Assembly: GCF_950295315.1 (NCBI RefSeq)
Contig: NC_080177.1
Coordinates: 79,094,089 to 79,158,088 of the forward strand
DNA from: Erinaceus europaeus
Taxonomy: Eukaryota; Chordata; Mammalia; Eulipotyphla; Erinaceidae
DNA: 64,000 nucleotides
Direction of reading: 5' to 3'
Part shown: one piece after another, positions 44,736-56,154 of the stretch
How the letters are laid out: each line of letters opens with the position of its first letter
Position numbering within the stretch: position 1 is the first letter of the stretch
The notes under the pieces: model-generated
Told to the model about the DNA's origin: nothing
What the model saw: the letters and a program-made list of their open reading frames with translations, nothing else
The model's database searches: none
Made by a program: the position numbers and the translations under genes

Positions 44736-46721
44736 CTCAAGAATGTCAAGGATAGTGTGAGGACCCCAATGAGCACAAGGCAAACACGGGACAACCAAGA
44801 AAAATTCTAGAACAGAAATTCACTCTCTCTGAGATGAAAATTCCTTCTGCAATGGCTTAAGAGAACACTAAAGTCCTGTGGAAGAAAAGGAAACCAGAGA
44901 GAAAAATGCTGAGGCCCTATTAGTAGGGTTATCCAACTGGAAACAGTCGCTCAGTAACTTGGGGGTGGGGTGTCAGTAAGTAAACTGATACACGGCTAAC
45001 TGGAGAGTCAGTAAGACGGGGGAGAGGGGGTAAGAGAAATAAAGAAGGCAAGATCTGCTAACGTCTGCAAATCCAAAGATGTAATGGTATTAATGTAACT
45101 GGCCGAAAATACAGCTGGGTACCATGCGGTGAAGTGAACTCCGCACACAGCTGCCTCCTCTCTGGGTGTGCTGTGGCCTGCGATTCCGCACGGAGCCCCA
45201 AGGCGGACTGCTTCCGACTTCCACGCTCCTTATTGTTTAGTATTTGTTTATAGGATGAGGCTAAAGGTTTTAGGTTTTGCCTCTATTCACTTGGAGGAAG
45301 AGAGATAAAATATGCATACTTCCTTCTTCAGAGCTTCAGAATGAAAATGCTTTCCTGCTTTTCATTCACGTTAGGAAACTGGACACCCTGAGGGTACAGA
45401 AGAGGAAGTGTGAAGTCTCCTCAGAAGCGGTGTCTCAAGAGGCTACAAAGAGCCTTAAAGGTCAGTGAGAAGGATTCTTTCTTGCTCAAAGTATTACATG
45501 ACTCTAAGACTATGCTAGCGAATCCAGATTCACCCCACTTTACCCCTCACCACTGACGAGACCATCGGGACAATATACACAGAGTGCTTACTGAGTGCTT
45601 ATCTTATAGCCTTGCCTGATGCCACATTGCTGACCTGTGGCTTTGCAATACTTTGCTCACTGAGAGGTGGCTGGGAGTGCGAAAATATTAAATAATGCAT
45701 AACCTTAGCAACTCCCAGATCTGGCCATCCCTTTACAGAACCCGGTGTTTATTATATTCTCTTCCTAGAAATAGTTATCTGGAGTGTGGGGATAATCCGT
45801 ATCACACAGCAAAACTGGGACAACGTGATGGCCCTGCATAGGGCAGATATCAGAAACGTCTGGAGAGAAAGAGTCTCAGGGCAGACTGAGGCTTAACACT
45901 GCGCACAGCTGCACGCAGAGTATGGGCTGCTACAATAATATTGAAGCGTCTAGGCTATTCATGGGGCTTAGCGGTCTCTCTAGCATGTCGTTTCCAAGTC
46001 GGCAACAGCAACACCATGGCAACAGGAAATTCTCCCCTGCAGTGGAGTTTATGAATACTCTTTCTGTTTTCATGACTCGATTCCTTATTTAATTTCCTGT
46101 ACAGAAAATCAGAGAGACTACTATAGACTGAAACACATACTTACTAATCCCTAGACCCTCCCAGAGAAAAACAAGTCATATGTGTCTACGAGTTGGTTCT
46201 GAGCTAATGTTTAACCACCTCCACACAGGCACATGGCAAAAGTCAGTATCTTATAACCGAACGAGGTGCTTGAGAACTTAACTAAGTTGTTCACGACCGG
46301 AGGAGTGGCGAGGACAACCTTGTATGTTCTCGAGCCAGAGCTAAACAGATGATCTCATCACCGCACTTTTAATCAACACGTTTTATGAGCCAAACTAACA
46401 CCAGAGCTAAGAAACCTATGTTCTTAGAAGTTAGAGTCTAAGCAATAAAAATAGAAAATAAGTTTAACAGAACTCCCAGCTTCAAGAAAACACAAACATG
46501 AATAAGGAAGCCATCCAAAGGCTGCCTCTACAGATGAGCACGTGTGAGAAACGTGCAATGAAGTAATGAAACGAAATTCCAGGGCTTACAAACCATCAGC
46601 GGTAAGCTTCTGGAATCTTTAATCACCTTACCATTTGGCTAAATATAATCAAAATGTCCGCAGTACTAACCAAGAGCAACTCAGCATGGTTTGTATCCGC
46701 TGCTCTGCCCCATCCACAAAC

Positions 46722-46902
46722 ACCTGGCTAACCACACAAAGCACGGTGTGCGAGGACCCGGGTTCAAGCAAGTGGCGCAGAGCTTCACGAGTGGTGAAGC
46801 AAGGCTGGAGGTGTTGTGTTGCTCTGTCTCTTTCCCTTTCAGTCTCCCTCTCCCTCGCCCCTCTCTATGTCTCTCTGTCTCTATCCAATAACACATCAAT
46901 AA
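46722..46902 (+). mobile_element. SINE-B, diverged head
   Basis: 'cgaggacccgggttcaagca' to 'gtctctatccaataacacat'. A SINE-A follows directly. Confidence 0.78.
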
Positions 46903-47192
46903 AGGGGGCCGGGCGGTAGCGCAGTGGGTTAAGCGCATGTGGTGCAGAGCACAAGGACCACCGGCGTAAGAATCCCAGTTCGAGCCCCGGGCTCCCCACC
47001 TGCAGGGGAGTCGCTTCACAGGCGGTGCAGCAGGTCTGCAGGTGTCTGTCTTTCTCTCCCCCTCTCTGTCTTCCCCTCCTCTCTCCATTTCTCTCTGTCC
47101 TATCCACATTGAACAACATCAACAACAACAATAACCACAACAAGGCTACAACAACAAGGGCAACAAAAGGGGGACAATAAGTAAAAATATTA
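46903..47192 (+). mobile_element. SINE-A
   Basis: 'gggccgggcggtagcgcagt' to 'gggcaacaaaagggggacaa'; it ends about 195 bp past the exon A donor. Confidence 0.92.
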
Positions 47193-47385
47193 CAAAACAA
47201 AACACTACTGTTTTTACAGTTCAGTTCTCGCTACAACTGCACAGGAGCCAACTCCTCCCCGCCTCCCTCTCCGCCATCACCAGGAATTTTCTGCTATAGA
47301 AGGTGATGCTCTTTTATGAGCAATTTAGCAGATGAACATCAACAGAAGGGAAATGAGCCTGGTGGGAGGGCATCGTATTTCTTAC

Positions 47386-47560
47386 TTTTGGTGTCAAGCT
47401 GTGCGCGGTACTTATCGAATCCTTTGAGCCGCACGCGCTCTCCCAGCAGCTGGAGGAAGTCCTCGAAGGCGGGGCCGGCTGACTCATTGTTGTACATCTC
47501 TTCCTCTGTGCTCTGCCCAGACTTGCAGTACATGACGCCGACTTTCTGCTGGAAGTTCAG
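47386..47560 (-). CDS. SIPA1L1: SIPA1L1 internal exon A (start of Rap-GAP domain)
   Basis: This 175-nt exon is the most 5' of the six seen. It begins in phase 0 with LNFQQKVGV after an acceptor ending 'ccgtag' and stops one base into a codon before donor GTAAGA. Its 58 codons include [18 protein letters not shown] and [18 protein letters not shown], which I recognise as the N-terminal part of the Rap-GAP region of SIPA1L1. The protein is a GTPase-activating protein for Rap1/Rap2, known from postsynaptic densities and actin-rich sites. The spare A joins CG of the next exon to make ACG (Thr), giving DTK-T-DSTGT. The preceding exon was not found in the 16 kb upstream, so that intron probably runs out of the window. 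Confidence 0.93.
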
Positions 47561-47935
47561 CTACGGAGACAGGCAGTGCATGGGAAGACAGCCATATTAG
47601 CCGGTGCACGCAGCCCCCACTGTCATGCTGGCAAGTCCTGTGGGGCACATGCCCCCCCACGGCTAGCACCTCTCTGAACAACGTGACATCTCAATTCTCC
47701 TTTCTCCTGTCCCTCTTAACCCAAAGCGGTCCTGGAGCAAACATCTAAAATGATGATCGTCAGAAAAGGCTAGCACGTGTTCCGTATGTCAAACCGTGCG
47801 TCATTAGACAGAAGCTGATACTTTACAGAGAATTTCAGTTGGCAAATCATCAAGTGCAAATGAGGCTACAGAAAGCTTGATGACAAAAGGCAAATTATTT
47901 CTCACCGATCTCCTTGTAAAAGGGACTTAAAAGCA

Positions 47936-48070
47936 GGAGGGAGAGAGCTTCACGACTGGGGAAGCAGAGCTGCAGGTGTCTGTCTCTTTGTCTTTCTTCC
48001 TCTCTATTTCCCCCTTCCCTCTTGATATCTGGCTATCTCTATTAAGTAATAGAATAAAAAAAGTTATTTT
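47936..48070 (+). mobile_element. 5'-truncated SINE-B
   Basis: Starts at 'gagagagcttcacgactggg' and ends 'tctattaagtaatagaataa'. Confidence 0.78.
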
Positions 48071-48409
48071 AAAAAAGGAATTTAAAAGTAGGAATCTAAC
48101 TTTATAAAATCTATTGCAAAGTCAAGTGCTTTGCACACTGAAGTTCATTCAGGTCCTTGCAAGCTTATTTTTATTTTATTTTGGTGAAACTGTAAAACAT
48201 TTCTCTCCCAATATTTCTCCGATATATTAAATTATACACCTTGGTCATATCTTTGCTAGAATAGCCACAAAATTAGCCATGTTCCTTTCGAACACTGTTC
48301 TGAATGATGAGTGCCTGGAGAGAAATGCCAAAGGGTTTCACAAAGGCAGATCAACTAGCTCTGAATATTTCCTCAAATACAGTGAAAACATAGCCTTTAT
48401 TTAATTTAT

Positions 48410-49140
48410 ACTTTTTTACTTGTTAGTAATAGTTTGCTACAAGATTGTAACACTACAATGTGTAACTCCACACCACACCCACCACTGCAGTCTGTGTCCC
48501 CACCCTTCTACCTCCTAAAGAGAACACCAGAGTTCTCACAAGTCTTACCGTTTGCTTGCTTCAGTCTTGTTTGCATTTTTTTTTTTGGAGGGGGGTCCTG
48601 AAAATCAGTTCTCTAGATTCCACATATAAGTGAAACCATCTGGTAGTATCTTTCATCTCTTTACTTACTTCACTAAGCATAATCTCCTCCAGTTTCATCC
48701 ACTTTGTCCCAAAGGACACAATGTCATCTTTTTTTGATCTCAGAGTAATATTCCATGGAATGTCTATCCCATCACTTTTTTAGCCCGTCATCTGTTGATG
48801 GGCATGTAGGCTGCTTCCACTTTTTGGCTACTGTGCATAATGCAGCTATGAATAGGGCTACATATGCAATTAGTGCTTGAGTGTCCACTAGACAAATGCA
48901 GAAGAGTGATAAGGCTGGAATTATAAGGTTCTTCCATTTTTATTTGTTCGATGACTCTCCACACAGTCTTCCAAAGGGGCTGCCCCAGTCTGCATCCCCA
49001 CCAGCAGTGGAGCAGACTTGCCTTCACTCCACAGCCTCCTCAACAACTGCCATTTCTGGATTTGTTGGTGGAAGCCATTCTCTCAGACGTGAGATGGAAT
49101 CTCAGTGTAGTTTTAATTTACATTTCTCTAATGATTAAGT
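48410..49140 (-). mobile_element. L1 3' end with ORF2 C-terminal remnant
   Basis: The minus strand at 48788-49027 encodes HCWWGCRLGQPLWKTVWR, the C-terminal motif of L1 ORF2 (reverse-transcriptase protein). After a frame break there are 'attccatggaatattactct' and a 3' UTR whose final part matches the tails at 39397, 44268 and 61380. It is a dead, 5'-truncated copy. Confidence 0.85.
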
Positions 49141-49310
49141 GAAGTAGAGCATTTCTTCATGAAGGCTAAGATTTTTAAGAGATTAATAATTCTTCAAATA
49201 CATTTTAAGGTAGTTCTTAGTTATATAAGGAGAAATGAGTTCACCTCGTCTTGGATGACATTTGAAGGGATCATGTTAAGTGAGATAAGTCAAAAGGAAA
49301 AGGATGAATA

Positions 49311-49482
49311 GTGGTCTGGGTGTTGATGCAGTGGATGAAGCACTGGCCTCTCAAGCATGAGGTCCTGAGCTCAGTCCCTGGCATCACATGTACCAGAGTG
49401 ATGTCTGGTTCTTTCTCTCTCTCCCCCTTTCTCATTAATAAATAAAATATTTAAAAAAAATAATCTAACGGAATCTTTATAA

Positions 49483-49518
<36 letters not shown>

Positions 49519-49557
49519 ATAGAAAGGGACCTAGGCTGGGGAGATGTCTAAAAAAAA
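49311..49557 (+). mobile_element. SINE-D with 14-bp TSD inside L1
   Basis: Head 'gtggtctgggtgttgatgca', B box-like 'ggtcctgagctcagtccctg', internal (AC)n at 49485-49516. GAAAAGGATGAATA flanks it at 49297-49310 and 49558-49571. Confidence 0.88.
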
Positions 49558-49627
49558 GAAAAGGATGAATATGGGATGATCTCACTCATGAGGACAACAT
49601 AAGAAAAGAGGACAGAAAAGGGACTAC

Positions 49628-50075
49628 TGTCGGGTTGTGTCGCAGGGGAGAGAGAAGAGACCAGGAACTCATGGCGGAGCGGGAACCACGGACACCCCAG
49701 AATTGGGTGTGAGCACAGCGGTTCAGGCCACGTGGAGCTAGCAAAATGGCCGCCTCCCACTATGCCCACCAGCCCTTCTCCGGGTTGGGTCACGGAAAAG
49801 AGCAAAGAGAGGGAAAGCGGAAGCAGGAGAGGCTTTTATGGGAGAATTCCGGAAGTGGCAAGTCAGGATGGGCTGGGCTAGGAAAGGGGGTGAGAGAGGC
49901 AAAAGGCATGTTGGGAAGGTGGAAGCGTCCTTAGCAACTGTTGCACTGGTTTTAACTGAATTAGCAATACCCTGAGGGGATAACGTGGTGGGGATCTGTA
50001 AATAATACTTCCACGGAATTATAGTGGTTTTTGGGCCCTGCCAGTGTTCAACCACATCTGCATAATTTCCCAACA
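49628..50075 (-). mobile_element. Solo LTR-like element inside an L1 3' UTR
   Basis: This 448-bp insertion has ends TGTCGGG/CCCAACA (imperfect inverted repeats). Five-base flanks ACTAC and ACTAT differ by one base. On the minus strand a TATA-like CATAAAAG lies at 49833-49841, but I see no AATAAA. GC content is higher than in the flanks. No retroviral genes are present. The orientation is inferred from the TATA-like site alone. Confidence 0.65.
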
Positions 50076-50304
50076 ACTATAAAGTAAACCTTGGATTGGA
50101 TGTGGTGTACTGAACCAAAGCAAAGGACTCTGGGGAAATAGGAGAAGAGAGGGCCTATGGGGGATTTTGGCCCTGATGCATGATATTGGAATAGGACTTA
50201 AGTCAGTCAGGGGGATTGCACGGATTTTCTCATCTCACAGGAAGATAAGTAATCATACCCAAATCTATACTGTAAACTATACACCCCACCATGTTAAAAA
50301 TAAC

Positions 50305-50408
50305 AGTAGGTAGGGGTAGATAGCATAATGGTTATACAAAGAGACTCTCATGCCTGAGGCTCCAAAGTCCCAGGTTCAATCCCCACATCATTGTAAGCCA
50401 GCATCGAG
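50305..50408 (+). mobile_element. SINE-C
   Basis: 'tagatagcataatggttata' to 'cattgtaagccagcatcgag'. Confidence 0.84.
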
Positions 50409-50652
50409 TAGGCTGGGAGTATGGATCGACTTGTCAATGTCCATGTCCAGTGGAGAAGCAATTACAGAAGCTAGACCTTTCACCTTCTGCAACCCATAAA
50501 GAATTTTGGTCCATGCTCCCCCATGGGATAAAGAATAGGGAAGCTTCCAATGGAGGGGAAGGGACACGGAACTCAGATGGTGGAAACTGCGTGGAATTGT
50601 CCCCGTTATCTTGCAATCTTGTTAATAATTATTAAGTTACCAAATAAAAAAA
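50409..50652 (+). mobile_element. L1 3' UTR fragment
   Basis: 'ggctgggagtatggatcgac' to 'caaataaaaaaaaattccca'. It starts abruptly at the SINE-C. Confidence 0.7.
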
Positions 50653-50754
50653 AATTCCCAGTTAAGTCAAGTCAGGCCAATCTATAGCACTTAGGTCTAT
50701 TTCAGGAGTGGTATGGAACCAGTGTGTCAGTCATATTTTGCCTGTAAGAGGTAA

Positions 50755-50890
50755 GGGGGCTGGGAGCATAGCATGATGGTTATGCAACAGAAATTCACAC
50801 CTAAAGCTTAGTCCCCCCCCCCCATAGGCCAGGGCTGAGCAATGCTCTTGTTTCTTTCTCTGTATAGTCCTATCTCATTAAAAGAAAATA
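50755..50890 (+). mobile_element. SINE-C
   Basis: 'gcatagcatgatggttatgc', a C run, then 'gggctgagcaatgctcttgt'. Confidence 0.8.
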
Positions 50891-50894
50891 TTCA

Positions 50895-51165
50895 GGGGCC
50901 AGGCAGTGGCTCACCTGGTTAAGCACACATACTATAGTATGCAAGGTCCCAGGTTCAAGCCCCTGGTCCCCACCTGCAGGGGAAAAGCTTCAGGAGTGGT
51001 GAAGCAGGGCTACACGTGTCTATCTCTTTCCCCCCCTACACACACACACCTCTCCCTCCCCTCTCAATTTCTGTCTGTCCAATAAAATGGAAAAAATGGT
51101 CACCCGGAGTAGTGGATTCGTACTGCAGGCACCAAACCCCAGCAACAACCCTGGAGGCAAAAACA
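50895..51165 (+). mobile_element. SINE-B with long tail
   Basis: 'ggggccaggcagtggctcac' to 'aacaaccctggaggcaaaaa'. Confidence 0.86.
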
Positions 51166-51506
51166 AGCAAAAAATTACTAGGACTTCACCAGGCTTGACG
51201 CGTTCTATTCCTGTCACTGCATATATTCCACAGCCCCTTCTTTGAACTTGAAAGGCAAAAAAAAAAAAAAAAACAAACAAATTTAAGCAAACACATCTGG
51301 CTGACATTAACACTTTTAATTTATTCCTTTTTTTTTGTATGAATACTGGTTATTTCTCCCTATGGACATGTTAATAGGCTTGATTACGGGGTGCCATCCC
51401 AGATCCTACTCGGAAGGTAACTAAATAAATGGTGCATTTTGTTACCCTTCTTAAATCCAGATATTTCTGAATTTTAAAACATGCCCAGCTCCCTAAACTA
51501 ACTACA

Positions 51507-51735
51507 CAGGAGTCTGCAGCTGTCTGTCTTTCTCTCCCCCTCCTCTCTCCATTTCTCTCTGTCCTACCCAAAAATGAACGACATAGGCAATAACAATAAT
51601 AACCACAACAAGGCTACAACAACAAGGGCAACAAAAGGGGGAAAAAATGGCCTCAGGAGCAGTGGATTCACGGTGCAGGCACCGAGCCCCAGCAATAACC
51701 CTGGAGGCAAAAAAAACAAAAAAAGAAAAGATCAA
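51507..51735 (+). mobile_element. 5'-truncated SINE-A, long-tail form
   Basis: Starts at 'acaggagtctgcagctgtct' and ends 'aataaccctggaggcaaaaa'. Confidence 0.87.
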
Positions 51736-52275
51736 GAAAAGCACGTTCCTTCATTTTAATTATTAACAGAAGCACATTAAGGACTTCACAACATTAAAAA
51801 AAAAAAAATGCCCCAAGTAGGCAAATGAAATCAGAACCCAGGGTACACTACTGACATTTTCCCCTTTTCTTGCTGACTAGCTTCACATGTCTGAATGTGG
51901 CTCCAGTGTGCTGGGAATTCAGGGGGCAAGAGGTGGGGGAGATTTTATCTGAACTTCAGAATTAAGTTGAAGACTCTATTAAATCTCAACCAACAAAAAT
52001 GTCGTGGCAGACTGTGTCTATTATAAAGGGGTCCTTAATGTAGCCAGCTCCTTCTTCTTTCCCAGCAGAGAGAACTATCAAGAGAAGCAAGAATCTGGGG
52101 CAAGCAAGGGTCTTTGAGTTATTGGTCTAGTGCTTCCCAGATCAGCTTTCTCATCCAGCAGTGTGAAACAAAGGCCTGGATCCAGTTCAACAGAGGATGA
52201 ACAGTGACTTGCACACGGCTTTTTAACCTAAGATTTCTCTGTGCGACAGTCAGAGAAGATATATTTGTATTTTAA

Positions 52276-52366
52276 AGATAACAACAATAATAACTACAAC
52301 AACAATGAAAAACAACAAGGGCAACAAAGGGGGAAATAAATAAATAAATATTTATAAAATTTAAAA
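52276..52366 (+). mobile_element. SINE-A 3' fragment
   Basis: Only 'aacaacaataataactacaa' and 'caacaagggcaacaaagggg' with an AAAT tail. Confidence 0.75.
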
Positions 52367-53012
52367 AAGAGTTTAATGCAAAAAAAAAAAGAAAACTTTT
52401 CCCCCAAATCGCTGGAGATGCAGAATCCAAGGACAGAAAGACCATGTGCAGCCTTCCCCCTTGTCTGAGTTCCACACCCTGGTGAACTCCAACTGCAGGC
52501 AGGAGAGCAAGTTCACTTGTGCTGGTTGTGAAAGGATGTCCCTTCTAAGAGGATTAGGAGAATGTCAGAATCTCATATTTTCTCGGTTTGAAACTGTGCC
52601 AAGCTACTCTACCTTCCCAGGGTGACAGTGTGGCTGCATCCTCTCCCCTGAAGTTAAAACAAGGAAGGTGGTCTACTCTAAAGTTCCTAGAACCCTAATT
52701 TAGCAAGGGTGTCCTGCCCTTCCCTGCTGCAGCTGAAAAGTCCTTCAAGACTTTTGTAAACATAATCAGCAGCATTCCAACAGAGAAAGCAAATGTAAGA
52801 GTGAAAACTAAAGTTTAAGGGATTGGAATTGGTCGGAGCTGATGATGACACCAGAATCCATCTTAAGAACGGGTGGGACTTACCCACAGTTGAGGATACT
52901 GTTTGTCACTTCAGAGTCATGCTACACAATGCCATGCTCACATGTCAACCATTCCTAGGGAGGACTGACAGAAATGTCAACCAACAATTGTATTACAAAA
53001 AGCAATGATGGC

Positions 53013-53290
53013 GGGGGCCAGGCGGTGGCACACTGGGTTAAACGTACATAGTACAAAGTGCAAGGTCCTGAACAAGGATCCTGGTTAGAGACCAGGCTTC
53101 CCATTTGCGGGGGGGGGGCTTCACAGGCGGTGAAGCAGGTTTGCAGGTGTCTCTCTTTCTCTCTCCCTATCTTCCCCTCCTCTCTCAATTTCTCTCTGTC
53201 CTATTCAATAAAAATGGGAAAAAATGCCTGCCAGGATCAGTGGGTTCATAGTGCCAGCACCAGGCCCCAGCGATAACCCTGGAGGAAAAC
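53013..53290 (+). mobile_element. SINE-A/B copy with long tail
   Basis: 'gggccaggcggtggcacact' to 'gcgataaccctggaggaaaa', with a G run at 53100-53109. Confidence 0.88.
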
Positions 53291-54036
53291 AAACGAGTCA
53301 AACCGAAACAAACAACAACAACAAAACAATACTGGGCAGTCGAGAGGAGAAAAAGTCATATTTGAATGGAGGTCTGAAATTTCAACAAAGCACAGTGGCT
53401 TTGAACACCTACCACAAGTGACATGGACGAGACCGGGCCAAGCAGGTCGCAAAGAGCTCGTGCTCTCATCCCGTGAACACTTTACAGGGAATTAGAGAGA
53501 CAGGAACTACTAGTCAACACAGCTGAGTATCAACTTGCAGCTGGATCCTCAAGTCAGAGCCCTCTCCCAGTAAAAACAGATGCAAGCAACAAAATCCTCA
53601 GGGATCTTTGAAGAAGCTCAGCGTTCTGTGAGTCTCCATTGCTGCCATCCTTGTCTTAGGGCAGGGGTGCCGTGGCACTGCTCCCCATTTTGCTTCCACT
53701 GTTCACTGTGGGAGGGTGGCCTTTCAGCAGGCTCTGTGATGTTCCCCACTCAGCAGAGGCCCTGGTGGGAAGCAGGATGGGGACCTCATTTTACCCCTGC
53801 AGGGGGAGAATGTCCCAGGTCCTCACCTGCCCTTCTCTAGTGACATCTCAGCCAAGGTTGGAGAGGATGACAACTGTCATCTTAGTGTTTTTTTTTGCTT
53901 TTTTTGTGGTGTCTGATTGTTGGAGAATATGTATATTTAGTCTTATGTATATGTAGTCTTGGGCCAGCAAGACAGCTGACATGGACAGCATGACCCAAGT
54001 GCTAGCCAGGCCTCACTATGGTCTTTCTTTCTGTCT

Positions 54037-54276
54037 CTGGCTTTGTTGTTGTTGTTGTTATTGATGTCGTCATTGTTGGATAGGACAGAGGGAAATGGAG
54101 AGAGGAGGGGAAGACAGAGAGGGGGAGAGAAAGATACCTGCAGACCTGCTTCACCGCCTGTGGCCTGAAATGACTCCCCTGCAGGTGGGGAGCTGGGGCT
54201 CGAACAGGGATCCTTATGCTGGTCCTTGCGCTTTGCGCCACCTGCGCTTAACCCACTGCGCTACCGCCCGACTCCT
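54037..54276 (-). mobile_element. SINE-A
   Basis: 'gttgttgttgttattgatgt' to 'cgctaccgcccgactcc'; 'gcctgtggcctgaaatgact' carries a small insertion. Confidence 0.9.
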
Positions 54277-54341
54277 TCTGGCTTTTTCTACTTGAGGACT
54301 CAAGTTGGCTCAGAGGTATGAAGCCTTGGTGATAACAACAC

Positions 54342-54373
54342 AAAGTTTTCTCTCTCTCTCTCTCTCTCTCTCT
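54342..54373. repeat. (CT)n microsatellite
   Basis: About 15 CT units just before a SINE-A. Confidence 0.93.
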
Positions 54374-54385
54374 TTCCTTTTCTTT

Positions 54386-54635
54386 TCCTCCAGGGTTTAC
54401 TGCTGGGGCTCAATGCCTGCATTACAAATCCACTGCTCCTGGAGGCCATCTTTTTCCCAGTGTTGTTGCTGTTGGATAGGACAGAGAGAAATAGAGAGAG
54501 GAGGGGAAGACGGAGAGGACAAGAGAAAGACAGACACCAGAAAACCTGTTTCACTGCTTCAGAAGCGACCCCCCTACAGGTGGGGGAGCCGGGGCTTGAA
54601 CCGGGATCCTTGTGCTGGTCCTTGCACTTTGCATA
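54386..54635 (-). mobile_element. SINE-A, long-tail form, head truncated
   Basis: 'ttcctccagggtttactgct' to 'ggtccttgcactttgcataa'; the last 40 bp of the head are missing. Confidence 0.86.
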
Positions 54636-54705
54636 ATTTTCTGTCTTCCTGACTGCCCAGTTTCTTTCTGTGGCTAAAGAGAACAACTTTGAGGGGTTGA
54701 GGTAG

Positions 54706-54744
<39 letters not shown>
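54706..54744. repeat. (CAT)n trinucleotide repeat
   Basis: Thirteen perfect CAT units. Confidence 0.96.
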
Positions 54745-55775
54745 TGGTCTGGATCTGCTCGCATTTTTAGGTGGTTGATTTCTTTTAACTCCAAGACAGA
54801 AACAGATGCGTTTGAAACATGATTTTGAGAACTCACTGTAGTGTTGTTCCGTGAGTCCCTAGTCACTCTGCCTCCCTGACCTCATCTTGCAAGCTCATGT
54901 CATGTTTGCTACATATAGAAAAAACGTAAATATACAAAGCAGAACACTTTTGAGCTGCACTTAGCAACAGCAAGGACAGGGAAAAATACATCTATTACAT
55001 TATTTCCAGAAGGAAAAGTCCAATCAAGGAAAAGTTTAGAGAAAGTACTGTCCAGTGTTTCTGATTCATTTCAGTGGCCAGGATGGCCTTGGGTCAGTTC
55101 CTTTGCTATCACTGAAAGTGAAGACCGTGGCCACATCTATAATGTTTTTGTTTTTGTTTTCAATCTTCCTAGTTCACATCGATAGTGCTGACTTTCGGCT
55201 TGTTTATCATAAACATGGTAACTTTCTGATGTACTTCATAAAGATCCAAAATTAATCTGTTCTCCTCTAAGCATAGGAAAGAGACTGGAAATCTGCAATG
55301 TAACAACAATGTCAGATCATTTATCTTCACTGGAATCACTAACAAAAAATCAAACTGCTTTCAAAAACTGACATATGGATACAAGGTAAAAAAAAATTAA
55401 AAGAGATCCTGTCAAATTAACTTACATGTATAGCCACGTTTGAATCGTATTTTTAACTTTGGCATAATGTGACAGAAATAGTCTACAAACACACAAGCAT
55501 GCAATAAATCCTAATTAATAAGATGTTGTGCAAAACTCACAGCTATAAAAAGCTTCCTATTGAATGATAAATTGGTAATAAAGGTGCCTATTTTGACTTT
55601 ACATAACAGGAATTTCAATTACCAGATACTGCACAGAAGTTCCCCACCTACGGGGGGGGGGGGGGAGGTCATTTCACATTTCTAACAGAGAAAGACTGCA
55701 ACCAATACATTTACCCATCAATAGGGAAAAGCATTAAATAATAGCATCACAGTATAATAGAATACGATGGAAACT

Positions 55776-56059
55776 TTTTTTTTTTTTTTAAATTGCCAGG
55801 GCTATTGCTGGGGCTTGGTGCCTGCACTACAAATCCACTGCTCCTGGTGGCCATATTTTCCTATTTTTTTTTTAATTAAATAAGACAGAAATAAATTGAG
55901 TGAGGATGGGGAGACAGAGAGAGAAAGAGACACCTGCAGTTCTGCTTCACCACTTGTGAAATGACCCCCCCCCCCATAGGTGGGGAGCCGTGGGCTCGAA
56001 ACTGGGTCCCTGCACTTGGTAACGTGTGCTTAACTGGGTGCACCACCACCAAACTCCCA
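55776..56059 (-). mobile_element. SINE-A, long-tail form
   Basis: 'attgccagggctattgctgg' to 'gtgcaccaccaccaaactcc', with a C run. Confidence 0.86.
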
Positions 56060-56154
56060 AATTTATGAGCTGTAAAAACGAGGGAAATGCTTCCTCTATG
56101 TCGACATAGAAAGTTGCCAAAATGCAGTACTAAGTGGCAAAAATCAAATGTCAT

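Larger units (their letters stand above)
35525..47385 (-). other. SIPA1L1: SIPA1L1 intron A-B, 11.9 kb
   Basis: Donor GTAAGAA, acceptor 'ctacag'. Apparently unique stretches are 35955-36140, 36411-36838, 37324-38087, 38771-39396, 39541-39864, 41046-41805, 42650-43290, 43825-44268 and 44736-46715. I see no coding exon in the last one (about 2 kb). Confidence 0.86.
49235..50320 (+). mobile_element. L1 3' end carrying two later insertions
   Basis: Segments 49235-49310, 49558-49627 and 50076-50320 read continuously as an L1 3' region ('gggatgatctcactcatgag', 'ttggattggatgtggtgtac', 'actgtaaactatacacccca'). A SINE and an LTR-like element separate them. Confidence 0.72.

Noticed and set aside
1395..47560. 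SIPA1L2 or SIPA1L3 instead of SIPA1L1
   Set aside because: The Rap-GAP and PDZ domains are shared, but '[11 protein letters not shown]' in exon D and '[12 protein letters not shown]' in exon F fit SIPA1L1.
1395..47560. Processed pseudogene
   Set aside because: The coding blocks are separated by kilobase introns with GT-AG borders and matching phases, with no stop codon.
48788..49027. Functional L1 reverse transcriptase
   Set aside because: Only the C-terminal end remains and the frame breaks soon after; the copy is 5'-truncated.
49738..50076. 112-codon minus-strand open frame
   Set aside because: It lies almost entirely within the LTR-like insertion and resembles no retroviral or host protein I know; probably chance in GC-richer DNA.
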